From: a virus
Strand: one strand, 5' to 3'
Virus record (IMG/VR): IMGVR_UViG_3300013115_000539
Location: 1 to 36,508 of that record
DNA: 36,508 nucleotides
How positions within the stretch are numbered: the stretch's first letter is position 1; each line of letters begins with the position of its first letter. Under the pieces are notes generated by a model. That model worked only from the letters and a program-made list of their open reading frames with translations. It had not been told where the DNA came from and did no database searches. Below, piece by piece: positions 5,842 to 11,351 of the stretch. The translations under genes and the position numbers were made by a program.

Positions 5842-6051
5842 CTAGGCCAGGCTAACAGGCGTGGACAGGCTGACTGATCTAATTTGATGCTCTAGCATAT
5901 CCATCCGCGTCCTTTGCACTTGTGACAGCATTTTCAATTCAAGGATCGCCGCGCGGGCTGTCTCTACAAATTGAAGGTGCTCAAGTGAAAGCGCGTCGAT
6001 CTCCGCAGCAAGGTCGCGGTCAGGCTGGGCTGTATCGTGCTTGCGCTCCAC
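5842..6051 (-). CDS. hypothetical coiled-coil protein (69 aa)
   Basis: A 69-residue mostly helical protein (EIDALSLEHLQFVETARAAI, LKMLSQVQRTRMDMLEHQIR) predicted to form a coiled coil. The GTG at 6051 follows immediately after the stop of the upstream gene (TAG then GTG), so translation is coupled. It ends six bases before the tRNA-like gene. No family is recognised. It is the second gene of the leftward early unit, where small regulatory or host-takeover proteins are common. Confidence 0.5.
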   Translation of the reverse strand: MERKHDTAQPDRDLAAEIDALSLEHLQFVETARAAILELKMLSQVQRTRMDMLEHQIRSVSLSTPVSLA

Positions 6052-6285
6052 CTATGCGGCCCCCTTGATGCGGCGGTATGCCTCGATGTCATCTGCCTTT
6101 ATCCGGGCCTCCATGCAGCCGCGGATAAACTCGGCCACGCAGTAACGCCCGGTGAAGCCCTCGCGCCTCGCCATATCCTCAAGGGCGCCCTTGGTGCCTG
6201 TGAGCAGCTGCACATTCACGCGCTCGCTAAGTTCTGGGGCCCGGACGGCCATGGATGATTTTGTGGACTCTTCTTGGGGTGTCAT
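6052..6285 (-). CDS. probable ribbon-helix-helix regulator, first gene of leftward unit (77 aa)
   Basis: From the ATG at 6285 the protein reads MTPQEESTKSSMAVRAPELS, then ERVNVQLLTGTKGALEDMAR and GFTGRYCVAEFIRGCMEARI, a strand-helix-helix pattern like Arc/MetJ-type repressors. It lies at the head of the leftward unit directly below a predicted promoter whose -10 is inside a near-palindrome, which suggests autoregulation. The reading frame is open further upstream to 6417, but that part would span the promoter, so the shorter form is preferred. Confidence 0.55.
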   Translation of the reverse strand: MTPQEESTKSSMAVRAPELSERVNVQLLTGTKGALEDMARREGFTGRYCVAEFIRGCMEARIKADDIEAYRRIKGAA

Positions 6286-6302
6286 TCTTCGCTGCAATCC
6301 GT

Positions 6303-6430
6303 GTTGCATTTTGTAACACCCTACAGCGACACTTGCAACCTGGCGCTGCAGCGCGTACCGTGGCGTGGATGAGAGCCCCCGACACAACATGTAGTAGAGA
6401 GCGCACCTGCGACACACTACGCACGTCGCA
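6303..6430. promoter_or_regulatory. operator-like inverted repeats in the divergent control region
   Basis: Three inverted repeats lie between the leftward gene at 6285 and the rightward gene at 6509: near-palindrome GTTGCATTTTGTAAC (6303-6317, one mismatch), perfect 12-bp palindrome GCGCTGCAGCGC (6343-6354), and TGCGAC...GTCGCA with an 11-base gap (6408-6430). The first covers the -10 of the leftward promoter, the second sits just behind its -35, and the third touches a TTGACA that could serve rightward transcription. This is the only divergent control region in the window. Confidence 0.5.
6310..6338 (-). promoter_or_regulatory. predicted leftward early promoter
   Basis: Minus-strand -35 TTGCAA (6333-6338), 17-base spacer, -10 TACAAA (6310-6315). 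Both hexamers match consensus at four of six positions. The expected start of transcription, about 6303, leaves a short leader before the ATG at 6285. The -10 lies within the near-palindrome 6303-6317. Confidence 0.45.
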
Positions 6431-6508
6431 ATTTGACACGCTGGCCTTTTACAGGCACCCTCAATTTCCTACGGACACCACAGCGAGCAAGCGCGACGAG
6501 GCGCAGCC

Positions 6509-7024
6509 ATGAGCGAAGGCATCCCTCCAAGGTTCGACCCTGACGCGGATCCGCTGATCAAGCAGATAGCACGCGCCGCCAACTACCTAGGCGACATCGC
6601 AGGCCAGCTAGCACGCATCGCTGACTCCCTCCAAGGCTCACGTGCTCACACGGTAGGTGCTCAGCCTGCAGAGCACACGGCCCCGGCTGGCGCCTCTCAC
6701 GAGGCTGTTTGGGCTCAAATTAGAACGGAACTGATCGCCATGGGAACGGGCGAGACCTGGCCACGAAGCGCCCCGATCGGATTCGATCAAGTGGCTGCAG
6801 ATTATGACGTGCTGGACATCATCACGAGGTGCCAAAAATATGAAGAGATCTGCGCTAAATCATCCGATGAGCGGCGTTGGTGGGGGCGTGGGATGTTCAA
6901 AGAAACGAGATGGCCTGTAGTGATGGACAAAACAAAGCCGATCCCCAAGCCTAAGCGCGAACTGCCTAGCCCAATGGACCCCGGCACCGTCGCACTTCTT
7001 GGGGCCTATGGGGTCCGGGTGTGA
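6509..7024 (+). CDS. hypothetical protein, first gene of rightward unit (171 aa)
   Basis: A 171-residue protein. Residues about 1-45 (DPLIKQIARAANYLGDIAGQ, LARIADSLQG) form a helix, followed by a Pro/Ala/His-rich linker and a C-terminal part rich in Trp and basic residues (DERRWWGRGMFKETRWPVV). No family recognised. The ATG at 6509 has GAGG seven bases upstream and follows the divergent control region, so this is the first protein made from the rightward promoter. Its stop overlaps the next GTG. Confidence 0.6.
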   Translation: MSEGIPPRFDPDADPLIKQIARAANYLGDIAGQLARIADSLQGSRAHTVGAQPAEHTAPAGASHEAVWAQIRTELIAMGTGETWPRSAPIGFDQVAADYDVLDIITRCQKYEEICAKSSDERRWWGRGMFKETRWPVVMDKTKPIPKPKRELPSPMDPGTVALLGAYGVRV

Positions 7025-7236
7025 TCGTGCCCGGACCTGGCGAGCAGGTAATCTTGGATCGGCCAACCGTAGGCCGCGATCGGATCGTCGCAACGCTACA
7101 CCGGCCGCACACCGACAAGGACGGGCGATACCTAGCAGCGGCGGGACGATGCGACATCACAGAAAAGACGCCGCCCATGCAAGCGGCGAAAATTGCATAC
7201 GAGCAAGCAGCGAGGACAGCGAACGATGAACGATAA
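7021..7236 (+). CDS. hypothetical basic protein (71 aa)
   Basis: A 71-residue protein beginning VIVPGPGEQVILDRPTVGRD, with a beta-rich first half and a C-terminal helix (MQAAKIAYEQAARTANDER). The GTG at 7021 overlaps the upstream TGA (GTGA), and the 3' end overlaps the next gene by 11 bases. No recognised family. Confidence 0.55.
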   Translation: MIVPGPGEQVILDRPTVGRDRIVATLHRPHTDKDGRYLAAAGRCDITEKTPPMQAAKIAYEQAARTANDER

Positions 7237-7552
7237 GAAAATAACAAGAGATCGAAACCTGAAATTGGTTAGTGGCGTGCTGAGTACAATGTCAGCGCCT
7301 ACACAGTGTGAAGGGCTAGCGCTACTGCAGCGCAGGCGCAGTGAATGGAAGGGGCACGGATCGCCTGAAGCGCGGCGCATCTTTCACGCCCTTGACTATT
7401 ATTGCGACGTTGCGCGTTGGGCTGCAGCCGGCGGCACAGGGGAGGCCCCGCGCCTTGCCCTCATGGGCACGCTATTTTCAGACGGCAAACTCCCGCGCGA
7501 AGCGGTAGAGGTCGCAACAGAGGCAGCGCGGTTAGTGAGAGAGAGCAAATGA
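7226..7552 (+). CDS. hypothetical protein (108 aa), N-terminal paralogue of the next gene
   Basis: A 108-residue helical protein starting MNDKKITRDRNLKLVSGVLS. The segment TRDRNL is repeated at the same place in the next protein, with matching DNA, so the two gene starts share ancestry. The rest (LALLQRRRSEWKGHGSPEAR, ALDYYCDVARWAAAGGTGEA) is not recognised. The ATG at 7226 has AGGA about nine bases upstream. Its stop overlaps the next start (ATGA). Confidence 0.55.
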   Translation: MNDKKITRDRNLKLVSGVLSTMSAPTQCEGLALLQRRRSEWKGHGSPEARRIFHALDYYCDVARWAAAGGTGEAPRLALMGTLFSDGKLPREAVEVATEAARLVRESK

Positions 7553-7941
7553 GCAAAGACAGCGAAACAAAAACGAGAGATCGAAACCTTGAGGAAATTG
7601 CGCGGCTGCTAGGTCGGCCGGTCACGCCTAAGCAGGTGGTGATCGAGTCAGCGCTAGACCGCGCGAAGCGGGCCGCACCGAAAGGGGGGCGCGTGATGGA
7701 GGAAGCCAAGCGAAAAGCGATCTCGATGCTCGACGTTTTTGAATGCGACGACGGGCGCAGGGTGGTCCATACGAGGGCTGGCGGGATCGGGGCCGACTGG
7801 GATGAATCAACGGCCGTTGAGTTCATTATGGGGGCCGATGAGCTGTTCAGACCCGGCCCCTTCTCCCGAGCCCTAGGGCATCGCATAGGGGCATGCAATG
7901 GAGGGAGAGATGTTGTGTTTGAGACCAAGGGGGGCGCGTGA
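7549..7941 (+). CDS. hypothetical protein, apparent fusion across a junction repeat (130 aa)
   Basis: Residues 1-45 (MSKDSETKTRDRNLEEIARL ... RAAPKGG) continue without a stop into MEEAKRKAISMLDVFECDDG and end ETKGGA. The join, at 7681-7698, is a copy of the sequence that elsewhere ends one gene in KGGA-stop and starts the next with ATG. Here one extra A shifts the frame, so the stop is skipped and two ancestral genes are read as one. A downstream ATG at 7696 could still give an 81-aa product. Function unknown. Confidence 0.55.
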   Translation: MSKDSETKTRDRNLEEIARLLGRPVTPKQVVIESALDRAKRAAPKGGRVMEEAKRKAISMLDVFECDDGRRVVHTRAGGIGADWDESTAVEFIMGADELFRPGPFSRALGHRIGACNGGRDVVFETKGGA

Positions 7942-8198
7942 TGGCCAAGCAGGACATTCAGCTACCTGGAGGATGGAAGTGGTCCAGCGATTACTGCTTG
8001 TCTATCTGCGCTGAGATCAGCGAGCCCGGCGGCTCTTTCGCTTTTGAGGTACAGGGCGACGCGATCGAATTTTCAGTCGAGGTGCCGTCCGGTTGGTGCG
8101 GCGCAACATCCACAGATTACTACTCGATCCCGCTGGATGTGCTACGGGTGGCGCTAGATGTGGCCGCTAAGCTCGATACACCGAAGGGGGGCGCGTGA
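7941..8198 (+). CDS. hypothetical cassette protein (85 aa)
   Basis: An 85-residue, mostly beta-strand protein (MAKQDIQLPGGWKWSSDYCL, SFAFEVQGDAIEFSVEVPSG) ending DTPKGGA. It resembles no family I know; the alternating pattern suggests a small beta sandwich or barrel. ATG at 7941 overlaps the upstream stop by one base (TGATG) and is preceded by a six-G tract. Both ends are copies of the junction repeat. Confidence 0.55.
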   Translation: MAKQDIQLPGGWKWSSDYCLSICAEISEPGGSFAFEVQGDAIEFSVEVPSGWCGATSTDYYSIPLDVLRVALDVAAKLDTPKGGA

Positions 8199-8425
8199 TG
8201 CGGCTTCTTGGAAAAACCGCATGGGCCGTGGGTGAGCTTCGGCGCAACGGGGGTGGATCGCTCATCGTTCCCAGCGAGACGCACGCGCGCGGAATAGCCG
8301 CCAAGTGGGGTGGCGTCGCACGATTCGCGCCGCGAAAGGGTGCCGCGAGCACGCTCAATCCGAGGCCGCCCGGGACATGGTTCGTTGACTTCTGCGGAAG
8401 CGATACACCGAAGGGGGGCGCGTGA
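8198..8425 (+). CDS. hypothetical cassette protein (75 aa)
   Basis: A 75-residue basic protein (MRLLGKTAWAVGELRRNGGG, SLIVPSETHARGIAAKWGGV) ending SDTPKGGA, the same C-terminal peptide as the preceding protein although the rest is unrelated. ATG at 8198 overlaps the upstream stop (TGATG). Flanked on both sides by the 27-base junction repeat. Function unknown. Confidence 0.5.
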   Translation: MRLLGKTAWAVGELRRNGGGSLIVPSETHARGIAAKWGGVARFAPRKGAASTLNPRPPGTWFVDFCGSDTPKGGA

Positions 8426-8757
8426 TGGCCAACCGCGACCAGACAATGTTGAGCGCCCGCGTTGCGTCTGCCATCGTCTCAGAGCTGCTAGCGGGCCCTG
8501 TGCCGCGCGCTGAGCTTATGCGCCGCACTGGTGTATCTAATGGGACGATAGGGCGCGCGGTGTCACTGCTTAGGCAGAGCGGCGTCGTGATCGATAACTC
8601 AGGCGCGGGCGGCTCGGTGTACTCGCTGAGAAGGCCGGAAGGCGTGCGGGATAGGCTGGCCGGTGCGCTGCGCTTATCCTTGGGTGACCTAATCGCGGCG
8701 GGCGGGGTGTCTCCTGCGGTAGGCGTGGGCCTGCTGATTGAGGCGGGCTGCATCTAG
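8425..8757 (+). CDS. winged-helix DNA-binding protein (110 aa)
   Basis: Residues 10-70 fit a winged helix: helix 1 RVASAIVSELLAGPVPRAEL, recognition segment MRRTGVSNGTIGRAVSLLRQ and wing GVVIDNSGAGGSVYSLRR. The C-terminal part (LAGALRLSLGDLIAAGGVSP) is helical and may dimerise. Likely a transcription regulator of the rightward unit or of host genes. ATG at 8425 lies in the fourth junction repeat; the stop overlaps the GTG of the next gene (TAGTG). Confidence 0.65.
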   Translation: MANRDQTMLSARVASAIVSELLAGPVPRAELMRRTGVSNGTIGRAVSLLRQSGVVIDNSGAGGSVYSLRRPEGVRDRLAGALRLSLGDLIAAGGVSPAVGVGLLIEAGCI

Positions 8758-9293
8758 TGGACCAGGGAGAGAGATGGCTTCCGGTCGTCGGGTACGAGGG
8801 CGTCTATGAAGTAAGCGATCGCGGGCGCGTGAAACGCCTAGCGAACGTGGTCACCATGAAGAACGGCGTGCGTCGCTCGCTACGCGAAATCATGCTCAAG
8901 TGCGGCCCAGACAAAAACGGCTACCCATACGTAAACCTCACCACCGACAAGAGGGCGCGGCACTGGTTCGTCCATCGCCTGGTGCTCCTTGCATTCAGGG
9001 GGCCTCCGCCAGATGGCCACGAGGCGTGTCATGGCGATGGCGACAAAACAAACGGCCGCCTGGGAAATCTTAGATGGGGAACGAAGATGGATAACGAAAT
9101 GGACAAACTCATACACGGAACGCGTTTCTTTGGGGAGAAGCACTGGAAGAATAGGCTCTCCGCAAATGATGCCGTTGCAATCAAGGTGATGCTCAAACGC
9201 GGAGACTCGCATGCTGTGATAGCGGCGCGCTTCGGCGTGTCCACGGGAGCCGTGAATGGCATCAAGGCCGGCCGGAGTTGGAGTTGGCTGTGA
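8757..9293 (+). CDS. NUMOD4-HNH endonuclease (178 aa)
   Basis: A typical free-standing phage HNH nuclease with three parts. NUMOD4 lies at about 6-50 (ERWLPVVGYEGVYEVSDRGR). The HNH domain is at about 70-115 (HWFVHRLVLLAF, then HEACHGDGDKTNGRLGNLRW), with the catalytic-type His and Asn visible. A C-terminal helix-turn-helix DNA-reading domain is at about 132-172 (NRLSANDAVAIKVMLKRGDS, HAVIAARFGVSTGAVNGIKA). Such proteins nick or cut specific DNA and spread by homing. GTG start at 8757. Confidence 0.9.
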   Translation: MDQGERWLPVVGYEGVYEVSDRGRVKRLANVVTMKNGVRRSLREIMLKCGPDKNGYPYVNLTTDKRARHWFVHRLVLLAFRGPPPDGHEACHGDGDKTNGRLGNLRWGTKMDNEMDKLIHGTRFFGEKHWKNRLSANDAVAIKVMLKRGDSHAVIAARFGVSTGAVNGIKAGRSWSWL

Positions 9294-9922
9294 GTAGCAC
9301 CCTGTTACTAGGCGACTCGCGCGAACTGCTAGCGGCGATGGAGCCGGGCAGCGTCAGCGCCATCGTCAAAAAATCCAATCACGCCACGGCGCTGCGCGAC
9401 ATGGTGAATGGTGCCAAGCAACACGAGCAAAGAATCCACACCCCGATGGAGATTCTAAGGCCTATCGCTAAGCTATGGCCTGAGGGCATAGCTTGCGACC
9501 CGTGCGGATCGCCGGATTCGCTTGTGGACGCTGGCGAGGTTTATGGCCCGGAATTTGAGATCAAGGATTCTCTGCTTGTGCCATGGCCCGATCGATCGTT
9601 CGTCAATCCTCCCTATGACAATCTTAAGGCTTTCTTTGCTCACGGAATGCGCTTTGAAGAGCAGGCCTGGCTTATTCCCGTTCGCAGCCATCGATCTTGG
9701 TGGCGAGACGCACGGGCGGCGTGTGATGTGGTTGCATGGCTGAGCCCGATCGCGTTCGTCGGCTTCGATCAATCGTTCCCGGCTGCGCTCGCGATGTTTT
9801 ATCGCGGGAGGCGGCGTTTCGATTTTCACGATCTTTTCAGTCCGCTAGGCCGTGCGGAATTTGAAGATCGAATCGAGCTTGTAGATCAAGGAACCGAAGG
9901 GGCGCAGGGCGACCTGTTCTGA
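9290..9922 (+). CDS. Dam-like phage N6-adenine methyltransferase with a grafted N-terminus (210 aa)
   Basis: The main body (about residue 50 onward) fits phage Dam-type adenine methyltransferases: DPCGSPDSL (70-78), the catalytic NPPY (106-109, SFVNPPYDNL), then WLIPVRSHRSWW and FHDLFSPLG. Dam-type enzymes often methylate GATC, a site very abundant here. The first 26 residues (TLLLGDSRELLAAMEPGSVS and AIV) look like the start of a different class, the CcrM/type III-like methyltransferases, cut off just before their DPPY motif. GTG at 9290 overlaps the upstream stop. Confidence 0.8.
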   Translation: MSSTLLLGDSRELLAAMEPGSVSAIVKKSNHATALRDMVNGAKQHEQRIHTPMEILRPIAKLWPEGIACDPCGSPDSLVDAGEVYGPEFEIKDSLLVPWPDRSFVNPPYDNLKAFFAHGMRFEEQAWLIPVRSHRSWWRDARAACDVVAWLSPIAFVGFDQSFPAALAMFYRGRRRFDFHDLFSPLGRAEFEDRIELVDQGTEGAQGDLF

Positions 9923-10101
9923 TGGGTGCCGACAAAAAACGATGCGCCGATCCTGGCTGCCTCATCACGTGCGAACAGGCGCGCGCGATGAGGGAGGCGC
10001 TGAGGCAAGCGCGGGTCCACGTGTACCGGCAGCTCCAGGGCAGGCACGAGCAAGATCGGGCAGACGCTGAGGCGTGGCTAGCACAGTGGGGCGACCTGTG
10101 A
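9922..10101 (+). CDS. small Cys-containing protein (59 aa)
   Basis: A 59-residue protein starting MGADKKRCADPGCLITCEQA, with three cysteines in the first 17 residues that could bind a metal, followed by a long charged helix (AMREALRQARVHVYRQLQGR) and ending LAQWGDL. ATG at 9922 overlaps the methyltransferase stop (TGATG), and its stop overlaps the GTG of the next gene (GTGA). Exact coupling at both ends argues that it is real. No known family. Confidence 0.6.
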   Translation: MGADKKRCADPGCLITCEQARAMREALRQARVHVYRQLQGRHEQDRADAEAWLAQWGDL

Positions 10102-10631
10102 GCGCTACAAGGCACATCGAGGAGCTGTGCTCAGGGTTTGAGCTGTTGCGCGCAGAGATGAAACGGGCCGGCATGAATACGCGCCAGGCTGCGGCAGTCC
10201 GCACAATGGAGGCGCGGATCGAGTCTGCCAGGCGATGGGCTAGCCAGCAGTGCACTGTCCAGCGCGGGCTGTTCGGTTGCGATCGAGGAGTTCCGGCTGT
10301 GCCATACTCTGACACGGACACAAGCCTGCGGGCTGCTGCTGCCATCGCTAAGGACGCGCGAAGAGTGGTGGCCACTGAGGCCCTTATACTTAAGCTCCTT
10401 TACGTCCGCCCGCGGACATGCAAGGAGATAGTCGATCACCTAGTGGATCGAGACATCAGCGCTGGCAGGCGCCCTGGATCGTATCACTCGCCGGTAGGCG
10501 CTCGGCTGCTTGACCTGAGGCGTCAGGGGCTAGTGATTCGAGATGGAGAACGGCCGACGACAAAAGGGAAGACGGGCAAGATCAACCACATCACAACAAA
10601 GGGGATCGATGCACACAAGGGATCGAGATGA
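10098..10631 (+). CDS. protein with C-terminal winged-helix domain (177 aa)
   Basis: An N-terminal helical part (residues 1-45, IEELCSGFELLRAEMKRAGM) is joined to a C-terminal winged-helix-like domain at about 90-170: ATEALILKLLYVRPRTCKEI, VDHLVDRDISAG, then SPVGARLLDLRRQGLVIRDG and a basic wing TTKGKTGKINH. This matches small phage proteins thought to bind DNA in replication or regulation. The GTG at 10098 is chosen because it overlaps the upstream stop. Confidence 0.6.
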   Translation: MSATRHIEELCSGFELLRAEMKRAGMNTRQAAAVRTMEARIESARRWASQQCTVQRGLFGCDRGVPAVPYSDTDTSLRAAAAIAKDARRVVATEALILKLLYVRPRTCKEIVDHLVDRDISAGRRPGSYHSPVGARLLDLRRQGLVIRDGERPTTKGKTGKINHITTKGIDAHKGSR

Positions 10632-10875
10632 TGTTAAAGGGTGCATTTTGGGTGGCAATATGCGCGCAGCCGCGCTAAACAGGGGCATGTGGATCAAGGT
10701 CACGCCAGGCGAGGATCCGATCGAGATCGAGCGAGTCGAGGCGATTGAGCGAGAGGGTGAGCCGCACTGGCTGATCGTGGGTGTCCCTCGTCGCATCAGA
10801 CATCCGCGCGGCGCGTGTGTCGAGATGACGAGCTATGTCGTCCCGAAAAATTACCGTGGCATGAGGGCTGCCTAG
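10609..10875 (+). CDS. hypothetical protein, last gene of rightward unit (88 aa)
   Basis: An 88-residue, probably beta-rich protein (WIKVTPGEDPIEIERVEAIE, then PHWLIVGVPRRIR). ATG at 10609 follows AAAGGGG five bases upstream and overlaps the end of the previous gene by 23 bases. Its TAG at 10873-10875 overlaps the stop codon of a leftward ORF coming from the other side, so the two transcription units converge with no spacer. Function unknown. Confidence 0.5.
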   Translation: MHTRDRDDVKGCILGGNMRAAALNRGMWIKVTPGEDPIEIERVEAIEREGEPHWLIVGVPRRIRHPRGACVEMTSYVVPKNYRGMRAA

Positions 10876-10985
10876 CCCATCACCGAGATCCCAAACGCGA
10901 TCAGACTCAGCGCGGAGATCGCAAACGGAAGCAGGAAGCTAGGCGCATGGGTGATCGACGGGTGAGCGCTGGTGCCGCGTTGCAT
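10872..10985 (-). CDS. possible 37-aa single-helix membrane peptide
   Basis: From ATG at 10985: a short polar N-terminus (MQRGTSAHPSITHAPS) followed by 20 hydrophobic residues (FLLPFAISALSLIAFGISVM) to the end. It follows another small membrane protein by 18 bases at the end of the leftward virion operon, where phages often keep holin or spanin genes. The ribosome site is weak (ATATGGA), so the call is tentative. Confidence 0.35.
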   Translation of the reverse strand: MQRGTSAHPSITHAPSFLLPFAISALSLIAFGISVMG

Positions 10986-11003
10986 TCCATATCGTGCCAC
11001 GAA

Positions 11004-11297
11004 TCAGGCGATCGTGTCATCTGGCGTGCTCAGTGGGTGGTAGCGGTGGATCGGAACATCATCAGCGCTTGGATCCTCCGTGGCCCTGCGGACCAATTCA
11101 ACGTCTCGCAGCCGCTTTAGCAGAGGATTCGCTTTGTCACGCCAGGCGATCAACCCGTCGACATCGCGCCGGATCTGCAAGAATTTGCGGTAGCCCGCGG
11201 CCAAACTAACGATCGCGGATATCAGCGAGACAGCGCCGATCGCCACCTCTCGCAGCGTTAGCGTCATTGCAGTGTCAGTGCTGATCGGATCTAGCAT
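11004..11297 (-). CDS. small membrane-anchored protein (97 aa)
   Basis: Residues about 15-36 (REVAIGAVSLISAIVSLAAG) form one membrane helix, followed by a basic helical stretch (YRKFLQIRRDVDGLIAWRDK) and a disordered C-terminus. One membrane helix followed by a helical, charged domain resembles an inner-membrane spanin or a type of holin. The frame is open to 11351; the ATG at 11297 is chosen as first ATG, but a G-tract ribosome site lies further upstream, so the start is uncertain. Confidence 0.5.
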   Translation of the reverse strand: MLDPISTDTAMTLTLREVAIGAVSLISAIVSLAAGYRKFLQIRRDVDGLIAWRDKANPLLKRLRDVELVRRATEDPSADDVPIHRYHPLSTPDDTIA

Positions 11298-11351
11298 GGG
11301 CCAATTGTTGTGCGCAGGCCGCCCCCCTTGCAAGTGTGTATTAAGTGGCAA

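Larger units (their letters stand above)
7681..8427 (+). repeat. four copies of a stop/ribosome-site/start junction bracketing three small genes
   Basis: The core AAGGGGGGCGCGTGATG occurs at 7682-7698, 7927-7943, 8184-8200 and 8411-8427. Copies three and four match over 27 bases (8174-8200 and 8401-8427), and copies two and four share at least 22. The core encodes K-G-G-A-stop for the upstream gene, supplies a G-tract ribosome site and the ATG of the downstream gene. Spacing is 227-257 bases, so three successive genes of 75-85 codons look like cassettes. Confidence 0.9.

Noticed and set aside
6433-6461. TTGACA as the rightward early promoter
   Set aside because: No acceptable -10 hexamer lies 15-19 bases downstream. 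It is kept only as part of the control region.
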